The notes: a model not told the origin generated them from the letters alone. A DNA stretch of 64,000 bases from Streptomyces sp. CB02414 (GCF_001905385.1 NZ_LIPF01000001.1:858765-922764), one strand, 5' to 3'; counted from the first letter of the stretch, positions 38,014-46,610 are shown. Made by a program: numbers and translations.

Positions 38014-38143
38014 CAAGTCCCTTATCGAAGCCGGGGCTTGGCGGACTCGTCCAATGCAGAAACCGGGCAGAAATCAGGTAATCACCGAATACCCATCGTG
38101 ATGTACATCACAAGCCGAAAAGGTTGTAGTGATCTTGATAAAG
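38014..38143 (-). promoter_or_regulatory. Shared leader, copy 2 (upstream of the ALF-repeat gene)
   Basis: In gene direction: TTATCAAGATCACTACAACC, then a perfect Crp-like palindrome GTGATGTACATCAC (38098-38111), then CTGATTTCTGCCCGG, ATTGGACGAGTCCGCCAAG and CTTCGATAAGGGACTTG. Copy 1 matches nearly base for base in these blocks. Confidence 0.78.
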
Positions 38144-38224
38144 AATTGATAGAGACCCCGGCGGCGACACGCCCGGCCACCCCCTCGGACACCCCCGGAC
38201 CCGCCTGTTGCTGCTAGCGTGCAC

Positions 38225-38241
38225 TTGCAAGTCTGTTGCAA
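38225..38241 (+). promoter_or_regulatory. Nur (nickel) operator upstream of sodF
   Basis: TTGCAA-GTCTG-TTGCAA exactly fits the Nur box pattern tTGCaa-N5-ttGCAA. It lies 24 bp before the sodF ATG, where Nur with nickel would block transcription. Confidence 0.85.
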
Positions 38242-38264
38242 TAAGAGCTCGGAGGGGACCCGCC

Positions 38265-38906
38265 ATGCCCGTCTACACGCTTCCTGAACTGCCGTACGAC
38301 TACTCCGCGCTGGCGCCCGTGATCAGCCCCGAGATCATCGAGCTGCACCACGACAAGCACCACGCGGCCTACGTGAAGGGCGCCAACGACACCCTGGAGC
38401 AGCTCGCCGAGGCGCGCGACAAGGAGTCCTGGGGTTCGGTCAACGGCCTGGAGAAGAACCTGGCCTTCCACCTCTCCGGGCACATCCTGCACTCGATCTA
38501 CTGGCACAACATGACCGGTGACGGCGGCGGCGAGCCGCTGGCCGCCGACGGTGTGGGCGACCTCGCCGACGCGATCGCCGAGTCCTTCGGCTCCTTCGCC
38601 GGTTTCAAGGCGCAGCTCACCAAGGCCGCCGCGACCACCCAGGGCTCCGGCTGGGGCGTGCTGGCGTACGAGCCGCTCAGCGGGCGGCTGATCGTCGAGC
38701 AGGTCTACGACCACCAGGGCAACGTCGGCCAGGGCGCCACCCCGATCCTGGTCTTCGACGCCTGGGAGCACGCCTTCTACCTCCAGTACAGGAACCAGAA
38801 GGTCGACTTCATCGACGCCATGTGGGCCGTCGTCAACTGGCAGGACGTGGCGAAGCGTTACGAGGCCGCCAAGTCCCGCGCGGACGTGCTGCTGCTGGCG
38901 CCGTGA
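38265..38906 (+). CDS. sodF: Iron superoxide dismutase
   Basis: Cytoplasmic Fe-SOD converting superoxide to peroxide and oxygen. 213 residues; metal ligands His28 ([11 protein letters not shown]), His76 (GHILHSIYW), Asp165 and His169 (DAWEHAFY). ATG at 38265 has GGAGGGG upstream. In Streptomyces sodF is repressed by Nur when nickel is plentiful and NiSOD is used instead; the Nur box here supports the same control. Confidence 0.96.
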   Translation: MPVYTLPELPYDYSALAPVISPEIIELHHDKHHAAYVKGANDTLEQLAEARDKESWGSVNGLEKNLAFHLSGHILHSIYWHNMTGDGGGEPLAADGVGDLADAIAESFGSFAGFKAQLTKAAATTQGSGWGVLAYEPLSGRLIVEQVYDHQGNVGQGATPILVFDAWEHAFYLQYRNQKVDFIDAMWAVVNWQDVAKRYEAAKSRADVLLLAP

Positions 38907-38973
38907 GGCGTGCCTGAAGCGTCCTGCCTCGTGATCGTCTTCTCACCCTTCACGGCGGCAGGCGGAATGAGGG

Positions 38974-39006
38974 AAGCCCCCGCGAGGACGTGACTCGCGG
39001 GGGCTT
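38974..39006. terminator. Bidirectional terminator sodF / methyltransferase
   Basis: Perfect 13-bp stem AAGCCCCCGCGAG / CTCGCGGGGGCTT with a 7-nt loop, followed by TCTG on the plus strand. Confidence 0.85.
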
Positions 39007-39023
39007 TCTGTGTGACCGGCAGG

Positions 39024-39809
39024 TCAGGGTTTGCGGGCGAGGCCGCCGTGCTGGCCGATCGGCTGCGAGGCGGTGCCGTCCGGGGAGGGGTCCGGGCGCC
39101 ACAGCGGGACGGAGACCACGCCGGGCTCGACCAGCTCCATGCCGTCGAAGTACGCCTCGATCTGCTCCGCCGGCCGCAGGAAGTAGGGGACGGCGCCGGT
39201 CTCGTTGTAGCCGTCCTGGGCCGCCTCGTAGGCCGGGTCGGTGCCGCGCGAGCCGTCGTTGACGCAGAGGTGACTGCCGGAGGGCAGGCCGGCCATCAGG
39301 CGGCGGACCAGGTCGCGGGCCCGGTCGTGGCCGTCGACGTGGCCGAGGATGCCGCTGAGGATCAGGGCGGTGGGGCGGGAAAGGTCGAGGGTGCGGGCGG
39401 CGGCCTGAAGGATCTTCTCCGGCTCGTACAGGCTCATGTCCTCGTAGGCGGTGACGCCCTCGGGGGTGGAGGTGAGCAGGGCGCGGGCGTGGGCGAGGAC
39501 CAGCGGGTCGTTGTCGACGTAGACGATCCGCGCCTCGGGGGCGTGCCGCTGGGCGACCTCGTGGGTGTTGTCGACGGTCGGCAGTCCGGTGCCGACGTCC
39601 AGGAACTGGCGCACCCCCGCCTCCAGCACCAGGTACCGGATGGCCCGGCCGAGGAAGGCGCGGCTGCTGCGGGCGATGGTGACGATGCCGGGGAAGACCG
39701 CGGTGTAGGCGTCGCCGGCCGCCTCGTCCACGGGGTAGTTGTCCTTGCCGCCCAGCCAGTAGTTCCAGATCCGGGCCGAGTGCGGCACCGAGGTGTCGAT
39801 CTCCGTCAT
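39024..39809 (-). CDS. SAM-dependent methyltransferase (PF04672-like)
   Basis: 261 residues. Family start ARIWNYWLGGKDNYPVDEAAGD, SAM motif I VRQFLDVGTGLPTVDNTHEVAQ, and the acidic motif II region IVYVDNDPLVLAHARALL. This large Streptomyces family (often many copies per genome) has few assigned substrates. Start ATG 39809 opens on MTEIDTSVPHSARIW, typical of the family. It lies between sodF and the DsbA-like gene; no functional link is obvious. Confidence 0.9.
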   Translation of the reverse strand: MTEIDTSVPHSARIWNYWLGGKDNYPVDEAAGDAYTAVFPGIVTIARSSRAFLGRAIRYLVLEAGVRQFLDVGTGLPTVDNTHEVAQRHAPEARIVYVDNDPLVLAHARALLTSTPEGVTAYEDMSLYEPEKILQAAARTLDLSRPTALILSGILGHVDGHDRARDLVRRLMAGLPSGSHLCVNDGSRGTDPAYEAAQDGYNETGAVPYFLRPAEQIEAYFDGMELVEPGVVSVPLWRPDPSPDGTASQPIGQHGGLARKP

Positions 39810-39858
39810 GGGGTGGGACTCGCCTCCAGGGTCGGTGTTCGGCCCATGGTGCTACGCC

Positions 39859-39901
39859 CGGGCGGGCCCGCGTGGCACAACCGCCACGACGGACCCGCCC
39901 G
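39859..39901 (-). terminator. Terminator after the DsbA-like gene
   Basis: Imperfect hairpin: CGGGCGGG / CCCGCCCG outer stem and CGTGGC / GCCACG inner stem with small mismatches, 20 bp past the stop. Confidence 0.65.
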
Positions 39902-39920
39902 CGGTCCGGGCGGAGCGTCC

Positions 39921-40559
39921 CTACAGGTTGCTGAAGTCCGGGCCCTTGGTGCGGGTGCGCTTGATCTCGTAGAAGCCGGGGACGGAGGCGACCGCGAGGG
40001 TGCCGTCCCAGAGCTTGGCGGCGTCCTCGCCCTTGGGGGCGGGGGTGACGACCGGGCCGAAGAAGGCGAGCTGTTCGCCGTCGGCGCCGGGGACGGCGAT
40101 GACCGGGGTGCCGACCTCCTGGCCGACCTTGTCGATGCCCTCCTTGTGGGAGGCGCGCAGCTGGGGCTCGTACGGGGTGTCGTCCCAGTGGTCCATGAGG
40201 GACTCGGGCAGGCCGACGTCCTTCAGAGCGGCGGCCACCGTCGCCTTCTCCGGCCCCTCGCCCTGGTTGTGGAAGCGGGTGCCGAGCGCCGTGTAGAGGT
40301 CGCCGAGCACCTCGGCGCCGTGCTCCTCCTGGGCCGCGATGACGACGCGGACCGGGCCCCAGGCCTTGGTCTCGAGCAGCTCGCGGTACTCCTCGGGCAG
40401 CTCGTCGAGCTTGTCCTCGTTGAGGACGGCGAGGCTCATCAGGTGCCAGCGGACCTCGATGTCCCGGACCTTCTCCACCTCCAGGACCCAGCGGGAGGTC
40501 ATCCAGGCCCACGGGCACAGCGGGTCGAACCAGAAGTCGACGGGGGTCTTCTCCGACAT
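39921..40559 (-). CDS. DsbA-family oxidoreductase, mycothiol-dependent nitroreductase-like
   Basis: 212 residues, thioredoxin fold with a DsbA-type helical insert. The active site is VDFWFDPLCPWAW near the N-terminus: a single active-site Cys (CPWA) rather than CxxC, as in the Rv2466c group that uses mycothiol. The cis-Pro loop is GTPVIAVPG. Members reduce nitro compounds and respond to redox stress. It diverges from the first pepN gene across a 145-bp gap. Confidence 0.88.
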   Translation of the reverse strand: MSEKTPVDFWFDPLCPWAWMTSRWVLEVEKVRDIEVRWHLMSLAVLNEDKLDELPEEYRELLETKAWGPVRVVIAAQEEHGAEVLGDLYTALGTRFHNQGEGPEKATVAAALKDVGLPESLMDHWDDTPYEPQLRASHKEGIDKVGQEVGTPVIAVPGADGEQLAFFGPVVTPAPKGEDAAKLWDGTLAVASVPGFYEIKRTRTKGPDFSNL

Positions 40560-40704
40560 GTCTCTCCTCAGGAGGCAACAGGGCCGAGCTTTCCTCCTGG
40601 CAACCGGCCGGACGCCGTGGCCATTCCCGGCTGCCGCCCGTCAGGGGCACATGGCAGGATCGGTGCTGTCCGCATACTGAACACCACCCGAGGGAGTGCC
40701 GCCC

Positions 40705-43287
40705 GTGCCCGGTGAGAATCTGTCCCGCGACGAGGCCCGGGAGCGGGCCGCCCTGCTGTCCGTCGACGGGTACGAGGTGTCCCTCGACGTGCGCTCGGCC
40801 GCCGGTGAGGCTCAGGGCGAGGGTCCGCGCACCTTCCGCTCCGTGACCACGATCCGCTTCCGCTGCAACGAGCCCGGTGCGAGCAGCTTCGCCGACCTGA
40901 TCGCGCCGAGCGTGACCGCCGTGTCCCTCAACGGCCGCGACCTCGACCCGAGCGAGGTCTTCGACGGCTCCCGCATCGCCCTGGAGGACCTGGCCGCCGA
41001 CAACGAGCTGGTCGTCGACGCCCAGTGCGCCTACTCGCGCACCGGTGAGGGTCTGCACCGCTTCGTCGACCCGGAGGACGGCGAGGTCTACCTCTACACC
41101 CAGTACGAGCCGGCCGACTCCCGCCGGGTCTTCGCCAACTTCGAGCAGCCGAACCTCAAGGCGCCGTTCCGTTTCGAGGTGCGGGCGCCCGAGGAGTGGA
41201 CGGTCTGGAGCAACGGCGCCGGGGAACGCGTCGACGGGGTGTGGCGGTTCGCGGAGACGAAGCCGATCTCGACGTACATCACCTGCGTGGTCGCGGGGCC
41301 GTACCACTACGTGACCGACTCCTACGAGCGCGTGTTCGAGGACGGGACGCGACTGGAGATCCCGCTCGGCGCCATGTGCCGCAAGGGCCTCGCGCCGCAC
41401 TTCGACGCCGACGACGTCTTCCTGATCACCAAGCAGGGCCTGGACTTCTTCCACGACCGCTTCGACTTCCCGTACCCCTTCGGCAAGTACGACCAGGCGT
41501 TCGTGCCCGAGTACAACCTCGGCGCGATGGAGAACCCGGGGATGGTGACCTTCCGCGAGGAGTACATCTTCCGGGGCAAGGTGACGCAGGCGTCGTACGA
41601 GGGCCGCGCCAACACCATCCTGCACGAGATGGCGCACATGTGGTTCGGCGATCTGGTCACCATGGAGTGGTGGGACGACCTGTGGCTGAAGGAGTCCTTC
41701 GCCGACTTCATGGGCGCCTTCGCCAACGTCGGCGCGACCCGCTTCGAGGACGCCTGGATCACCTTCGCCAACCGCCGCAAGGCGTGGGCCTACCGCGCCG
41801 ACCAGCTCCCCTCCACGCACCCGGTCACCGCCGACATCCGCGACCTCCAGGACGCCAAGCTCAACTTCGACGGCATCACCTACGCCAAGGGCGCCTCGGT
41901 GCTCAAGCAGCTGGTGGCGTACGTCGGCCAGGACGCGTTCCTGGAGGGCGCGCGGCGCTACTTCAAGCGGCACGCGTACGGCAACACGCGCCTCGGTGAC
42001 CTGCTGTCGGTGCTGGAGGAGACCAGCGGGCGGGACATGGCGTCCTGGGCCCGGTCCTGGCTGCAGACGGCCGGCGTCAACTCGCTGACCCCGCAGGTGC
42101 TGCTGAGCGAGGCGGGCACGGTCGACGAGCTGGCGGTGGTGCAGGAGGCCGCGGAGTCGCACCCGGAACTGCGTCCGCACCGGGTGGCCGTGGGCCTGTA
42201 CCGGCGTACGGCCGAGGGCGCGCTGGAGCGGTACGCGCGTGCCGAGGTGGACGTCGACGGGCCGCGCACCGTCGTGGCGGAGCTGGCCGGTGCCGAGGCG
42301 CCCGAGCTGGTCCTCGTCAACGACGACGACCTGACGTACTGCAAGACCCGCTTCGACGAGACCTCGCTGGCGACGCTGCGCGCGCACCTGGGTGCGCTGA
42401 CCGACCCGCTGGCCCGTGCCCTGTGCTGGTCGGCGCTGTGGAACATGACCCGGGACGCGCTGCTGCCGGCGCGGGACTTCGTCGGCCTGGTGCTGCGGTT
42501 CGCGGGGCGCGAGTCGTCCATCGGGGTGCTCCAGATGCTGCACGCCTGGGCGGGCTCGGCGCTGGTGCACTACGTCGCCCCGGACGGGCGCGAGGCCTGC
42601 GGCCGGCTGCTGGGCGAGGGCGCGCTGCGGGAGCTGCGGGAGGCGGCGCCGGGCAGCGAGCAGCAGCTGGCGTGGGCGCGGTTCTTCGCGTCGGTGGCCT
42701 CCGGGGAGCCCGAGCTGCGGCTGCTGCGCGGGCTGCTGGAGGGCGCGGAGAAGATCGACGGCCTGGACGTGGACCAGGAGCTGCGCTGGGCGTTCCTGGA
42801 GCCGCTCGCCGCGCACGGCCAGGCCGACGAGAAGGTGCTCGCCGCCGAGCTGGCCCGCGACGACACGGCCTCCGGCAAGCGCCATCAGGTGCGCTGCCTG
42901 GCGGCCCGTCCGTCGGCGGCGGTGAAGGCGCAGGCCTGGGCGCAGGTCGTGGAGTCGGACGCGTTGTCGAACGCCCTGGTGGAAGCGACCATCGCGGGCT
43001 TCGCGCAGCCCTCTCAGCGGGAGCTGGTCGCACCGTACGCCGAGAAGTACTTCGCGGCGATCGAGCGGGTGTGGGACGAGCGGTCGATCCAGATCGGGAT
43101 GGACGTGGTGCGGGGCCTGTTCCCGTCGCTGCGGGACTCCCAGGACACGCTGGAGGCGACGGACGCGTGGCTGTCCGCACACGAGGACGCGGCGCCGGCG
43201 CTGCGGCGGCTGGTGCTGGAGGCGCGGGACGACCTGGCGCGGGCGCTGCGGGGACAGGCGTGCGACGCGGCGGCGGAAAGCCGCTGA
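40705..43287 (+). CDS. pepN: Aminopeptidase N (M1 family), first paralogue
   Basis: Zinc metallopeptidase removing N-terminal residues from peptides, cytosolic. 860 residues; zinc site HEMAH at 307-311 with the third ligand in KESFA (Glu330); exopeptidase motif GAMEN (GAMENPGMVTF). GTG at 40705 has AGGGAG at good spacing; the GTG at 40696 overlaps that site. A second, similar PepN is at 53724. Differences at conserved positions (GAMENPG and WLKESFA here, GAMENAG and WLNESFA there) suggest distinct substrate preference. Confidence 0.95.
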   Translation: MPGENLSRDEARERAALLSVDGYEVSLDVRSAAGEAQGEGPRTFRSVTTIRFRCNEPGASSFADLIAPSVTAVSLNGRDLDPSEVFDGSRIALEDLAADNELVVDAQCAYSRTGEGLHRFVDPEDGEVYLYTQYEPADSRRVFANFEQPNLKAPFRFEVRAPEEWTVWSNGAGERVDGVWRFAETKPISTYITCVVAGPYHYVTDSYERVFEDGTRLEIPLGAMCRKGLAPHFDADDVFLITKQGLDFFHDRFDFPYPFGKYDQAFVPEYNLGAMENPGMVTFREEYIFRGKVTQASYEGRANTILHEMAHMWFGDLVTMEWWDDLWLKESFADFMGAFANVGATRFEDAWITFANRRKAWAYRADQLPSTHPVTADIRDLQDAKLNFDGITYAKGASVLKQLVAYVGQDAFLEGARRYFKRHAYGNTRLGDLLSVLEETSGRDMASWARSWLQTAGVNSLTPQVLLSEAGTVDELAVVQEAAESHPELRPHRVAVGLYRRTAEGALERYARAEVDVDGPRTVVAELAGAEAPELVLVNDDDLTYCKTRFDETSLATLRAHLGALTDPLARALCWSALWNMTRDALLPARDFVGLVLRFAGRESSIGVLQMLHAWAGSALVHYVAPDGREACGRLLGEGALRELREAAPGSEQQLAWARFFASVASGEPELRLLRGLLEGAEKIDGLDVDQELRWAFLEPLAAHGQADEKVLAAELARDDTASGKRHQVRCLAARPSAAVKAQAWAQVVESDALSNALVEATIAGFAQPSQRELVAPYAEKYFAAIERVWDERSIQIGMDVVRGLFPSLRDSQDTLEATDAWLSAHEDAAPALRRLVLEARDDLARALRGQACDAAAESR

Positions 43288-43356
43288 AGCACCCCAACCT
43301 CTGGCCAATGATTTGGCGCTCCGTCATCGTTACGGAATTCAGTCAATAGCAGCCGT

Positions 43357-43392
43357 AACCCCTGGTCCGCACCTTTGCCGACCAGGGGTTTT
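43357..43392 (+). terminator. pepN (first) terminator
   Basis: Perfect 11-bp stem AACCCCTGGTC / GACCAGGGGTT with a 12-nt loop; the stem end plus following TT gives a TTTT run, closer to a classical intrinsic terminator than most here. Confidence 0.85.
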
Positions 43393-43493
43393 CGGCATCC
43401 GAACACCCGTCCTTTAGGGCGGGCTTGTCCGGATTGAGCGTCGGCCTTGTAACAGCGGTTAAGGGGCCGATCGGGCGCGGGAAATTGCCGGTC

Positions 43494-44558
43494 ATGACGC
43501 ACAACACCCCGCTCTCCCCGCGCCCCCTGCACCAGCTCGCCGACGGCCTGCGCCGGCTGATGACCACCGCTCAGCTGCGGGCGCACGGTGTCTCCGCCGC
43601 CGAGACCGACGAGCAGTGCCGGCCGGGCGGCTCCTGGCAGCGGCTGCTCCCGAACGTCGTCCTGCTCCACCCGGGCCCGCCCACCAGCGACGAGCGCCTG
43701 CACGCGGTACTGCTGTACGCGGCGCGCGAGCGGTCCGGCGGGCCGGGCCCCTCGGTCCCGGCGTCCGTGCCGCTCCAGCCGGGCGGGGAGGACACACCCT
43801 CGGTTCCGTACGCGGAGGCGATGGTCACGGGACCGGCCGCGCTGACGCTGCACGGCTTCTCGACCACTCCCCCGCTGTCTTCCCTGGAGGTCATCGACGT
43901 CCTGGTGCCGAGGCTGCGCCGGCTGCGCACGACGGGCTGCGCGCGCGTCGTCCGCACGACCGCGCTGCCCAACGCCGAGCTGGTCACCGGGGTTCCGGTG
44001 GCGCCGGTGGCGCGGGCGCTGGCGGACACGGTGGCGGAGCTGACGGACGCGGGCGTGGTCCGCCGGCTGCTGACGGAGGCGGTGCGCGGCGGGCACTGCG
44101 AACCGGCGGCGGTGGTACGCGAGCTGAACCGGGCCCGGCTGCTCAGCCGCCCGCACGTGGTGGACGCCGTGGACTCGCTGGTCGCCGAGGGGCGGGCGCT
44201 GGCCGAGCGGCGCCTGTACCGGATGGTGCGCGAACACGGTCTGCCGGAGCCGCTGTGGAACGTCGACCTGCGCCTGCCCGGCGGCCCGCACCTCGGCGGC
44301 GTGGACGCCTTCTGGCCCGAGCACGCGGTGGCGCTGGAGCTTGACACCCGTGCCCACCGGCAGCAGGAGGACGACGCGGTGTGGGCGGAACACGTGCGCA
44401 AGCGCGAGCACCTGGAGCGGCTGGGCGTCACGGTCGTGCACCTCACGCCGCGCAAGCTGCGGGACTCCCTGGAACACCAGGCGGCAGTGGTCCGGACGGC
44501 GTTGATGGCGGCGGGAGACCGGGAACCCGCCGCGTACGTCGTGGTACTGCCCCGGTAG
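43494..44558 (+). CDS. AbiEi-like / DUF559 endonuclease-fold protein
   Basis: 354 residues. The N-terminal region (LMTTAQLRAHGVSAAETDEQCRPGGSWQRLLPNVVLLHPG) looks like the winged-helix of AbiEi-type antitoxins. The C-terminus (VDAFWPEHAVALELDTRAHRQQEDDAVWAEHVRKREHLERLGVTVVHLTPRKL) is a DUF559/Vsr-like PD-(D/E)xK fold with Asp (VDAFW) and ELD. In actinobacteria these two-domain proteins are abundant and often stand alone. No AbiEii-type toxin nucleotidyltransferase adjoins it. Function not known. Confidence 0.8.
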   Translation: MTHNTPLSPRPLHQLADGLRRLMTTAQLRAHGVSAAETDEQCRPGGSWQRLLPNVVLLHPGPPTSDERLHAVLLYAARERSGGPGPSVPASVPLQPGGEDTPSVPYAEAMVTGPAALTLHGFSTTPPLSSLEVIDVLVPRLRRLRTTGCARVVRTTALPNAELVTGVPVAPVARALADTVAELTDAGVVRRLLTEAVRGGHCEPAAVVRELNRARLLSRPHVVDAVDSLVAEGRALAERRLYRMVREHGLPEPLWNVDLRLPGGPHLGGVDAFWPEHAVALELDTRAHRQQEDDAVWAEHVRKREHLERLGVTVVHLTPRKLRDSLEHQAAVVRTALMAAGDREPAAYVVVLPR

Positions 44559-44580
44559 TACCACGACGGCAGGAGGGGAG

Positions 44581-44620
44581 AGGAGGGGCCGCCGGGCACG
44601 ACCGCCCGGCGGCCCCTCCT
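44581..44620 (+). terminator. Terminator after the DUF559-like gene
   Basis: Perfect 17-bp stem AGGAGGGGCCGCCGGGC (44581-44597) with 44604-44620 and a 6-nt loop; the convergent S12 gene ends 62 bp further on. Confidence 0.9.
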
Positions 44621-44635
44621 CACGTCCTTGCGCCG

Positions 44636-44690
44636 CTCGTCACTTGTCTCTCGTCACTTGTCTCCCGTCACTTGTCTCCCGTCACTTGGC
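44636..44690. repeat. Four 14-bp tandem repeats at the end of the S12 gene
   Basis: Units CTCGTCACTTGTCT, CTCGTCACTTGTCT, CCCGTCACTTGTCT and CCCGTCACTTG. The last unit includes the stop codon of the serine carboxypeptidase-like gene (minus strand AAGTGA), so the stop-codon context has been tandemly copied beyond the gene. Confidence 0.8.
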
Positions 44691-45833
44691 GCAGAACTCC
44701 GCCTCGATCACCGCACCGCTGTCGCCCGACCAGTCGCCGTTGAAGTTGAAGGCGAGCGCGTGCCGGCCGTCCCTCGTCGTCACCGCCTCCGACGTCGAGC
44801 CGTGGATGCCGCCACCGTGGCCCCAGACGGTCACCCCGCAGTCGAGCTCCCGCTTGATCAGGCCGAGGCCGTAACCGGCTCCCTCCTCCACCTCGTCCAC
44901 CGGAACGGTGGTCGTCATCTCGGCCAGCTGCTCGGCGGGCAGCAGCCGGCCCCGCAGGAGGGCGGTGTAGAAGCGGTTCAGGTCGGCGGAGCTGGAGACC
45001 ATCTCGCCCGCCGCCCCGGCGATGGACGGGTTGAGCCGCGTGACGTCGTACGTCGGTCCCGTCGCCGTCCCGCCCAGCTTGGAGTAGGCGCGGCTGCTGG
45101 GCCGCGGCAGCCAGGCCCGGGTGCCGGGGACCGAGGTGGCGCGCAGCTTCAGCGGCTCGATGACGCGGCGGCGCACCTCCTCGCCGTACGGGCGTCCGGT
45201 GACCTCCTCGATCACCATGCCGGCCAGGACGTAGTTGGTGTTGGAGTAGTTCCAGTCGGTGCCGGGTTCGAAGTCGGGCTTGTGGGCCATGGCGACGGCG
45301 ACCAGTTCCCGCGGCGTCACCGTGTCGTAGCGGTGCTCGAAGAAGCCGTCCTTGAGGAAGTGGGTGCGGCCGAAGTCCTCGTCGGCCGTGTAGTTGTAGA
45401 CGCCGCTGGTGTGGTTGAGGAGTTGGCGCAAAGTGATGCGGCCGCCGTCGTGGCCGTTGCCCTCCACCACGCCCGGCAGCCAGTCGTCCACCGTGTCGTC
45501 CAGCGAGAGCCGGCCCTCGGCCTCCAGCTGGAGCAGGACGGTGGCGACGAAGGTCTTGGTGATGCTGCCGACGCGGTAGCGGTCCCGCTCCGAACGCGGC
45601 TCGCCGGTCCGCAGGTCGCCCACCCCGGCAGTCCCGGCCCAAGTGCGGTGGCCGTCGCGGGCGGCCGCGGTCACGCCGGGCACGCCGTCGGCGACCGCGG
45701 CCGCCATGGCGCGGCGGGTCGCTTCGTGGCCGTGGCCGCCGGTGGCGGGTGCCGCCACCACCGGGGCGGCCAGCGCCGCCGACAGTGCCACGGCGGTGGC
45801 CGCCACCAGGGTGGTCCGTACGCGTGCGCTCAT
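44682..45833 (-). CDS. Secreted serine DD-carboxypeptidase / class C beta-lactamase-like (S12)
   Basis: 383 residues. Sec signal (TTLVAATAVALSAALAAPVVAA), then a penicilloyl-serine transferase fold with SITK at residues 90-93, YSN in WNYSNTNYVLAGM, and HGG-type GHGGGIHG near the C-terminus. This set fits D-alanyl-D-alanine carboxypeptidases of the R61 type as well as class C beta-lactamases; R61-like is more likely in Streptomyces. ATG at 45833 is used; an in-frame ATG at 45845 with a GAGGA upstream is an alternative. Confidence 0.88.
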   Translation of the reverse strand: MSARVRTTLVAATAVALSAALAAPVVAAPATGGHGHEATRRAMAAAVADGVPGVTAAARDGHRTWAGTAGVGDLRTGEPRSERDRYRVGSITKTFVATVLLQLEAEGRLSLDDTVDDWLPGVVEGNGHDGGRITLRQLLNHTSGVYNYTADEDFGRTHFLKDGFFEHRYDTVTPRELVAVAMAHKPDFEPGTDWNYSNTNYVLAGMVIEEVTGRPYGEEVRRRVIEPLKLRATSVPGTRAWLPRPSSRAYSKLGGTATGPTYDVTRLNPSIAGAAGEMVSSSADLNRFYTALLRGRLLPAEQLAEMTTTVPVDEVEEGAGYGLGLIKRELDCGVTVWGHGGGIHGSTSEAVTTRDGRHALAFNFNGDWSGDSGAVIEAEFCAK

Positions 45834-45933
45834 GTCTTCCCCCATCGTCTGCGTCCTCGGTGTCGCTCGGTCGGCGGGAAGGACCGGGCGGCCGGCGTGA
45901 AGGTTGAGGCTCCCGGTGGTGGTTGGGCCGGTT

Positions 45934-46419
45934 TCAGCCCTCTTCCGGCGCGGACCGCCCGGCCCGCCCCGCCGGCGGCCGCTCCCGCCACAGCCGCAGC
46001 CCCGCGTCGACCAGCGGCACCCGGGTCAGGCCGGGCACGGCGTCCAGGTCCTGCCAGGCCGCCAGGTCGGTGGAGCCGCCGGCCTCGAACCGCAGGCCGC
46101 CACCGGTGACCCGGGCCTCGTAGACGAGCCGTACGCCGTGGTGGTCCACGGTCCGCCGCAGGAGGCGCCCCGGGCCGACGCGGCTCGGTCGGGTCAGCCG
46201 GTTGGAGTCGACGCCGAGCAGGGCGGTGGGCTCCACGCGGTAACCGGTCTCCTCCTCGACCTCGCGGACGACGGTGTCGTGGGGGTCCTCGCCGTGTTCC
46301 GTCCCGCCGCCCGGCAGCACCCACTCGGGGACCCCGCCGGGGCCCGGCGACCGGGCGAGCAGCACCTGTCCGTCGCGGACACATATGGCGTAGGCCGCCA
46401 CCCTCAGTTTGCGCAGCAC
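45934..46419 (-). CDS. Nudix hydrolase
   Basis: 161 residues. The Nudix box GGGTEHGEDPHDTVVREVEEETGY fits GX5EX7REUXEEXGU. It follows an N-terminal strand (RVAAYAICVRDGQVLLARSPG) and WVLPGG. Such enzymes hydrolyse nucleoside diphosphates linked to other groups; the substrate is not deducible. It diverges from the large subtilase gene. Confidence 0.9.
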   Translation of the reverse strand: MLRKLRVAAYAICVRDGQVLLARSPGPGGVPEWVLPGGGTEHGEDPHDTVVREVEEETGYRVEPTALLGVDSNRLTRPSRVGPGRLLRRTVDHHGVRLVYEARVTGGGLRFEAGGSTDLAAWQDLDAVPGLTRVPLVDAGLRLWRERPPAGRAGRSAPEEG

Positions 46420-46577
46420 TCCGGGACGTTAACCCGCCCGGCCACGACCCGGGCCGGGCTCACAGGAATGTCACAGCCCGCCCCTTGTGTCCCCGGTGGC
46501 GTATGGCGGAAGTACGCCATGACTCCATCCCGCCCCGGACAACTCTCCCCAAACAATGATCCCTTGGGTAAAGCTGA

Positions 46578-46610
46578 GCGGTCGTCCGGGATCGAATTCC
46601 GGACGACCGC
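46578..46610 (+). promoter_or_regulatory. Leader hairpin upstream of the subtilase gene
   Basis: Perfect 12-bp stem GCGGTCGTCCGG / CCGGACGACCGC with loop GATCGAATT, ending 58 bp before the start codon. No coding sequence precedes it on this strand, so it is likely in the 5' UTR as an attenuator or mRNA-stability element. A shorter inverted repeat TGGCGTA / TACGCCA is at 46497-46519. Confidence 0.55.

Larger units (their letters stand above)
37963..38264. other. Divergent promoter region ALF-repeat gene / sodF
   Basis: 302 bp without a gene. The left part holds shared-leader copy 2 (38014-38143, minus strand) for the ALF-repeat gene. The right part holds the sodF promoter and Nur box (38225-38241). 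Confidence 0.8.

Noticed and set aside
38950..43308. Very long reading frame on the minus strand (over 1400 codons)
   Set aside because: It runs antisense through pepN and across the methyltransferase and DsbA-like genes. The amino-acid content is Arg/Pro/Gly-rich with no conserved domain, a usual shadow of high-GC coding strands.
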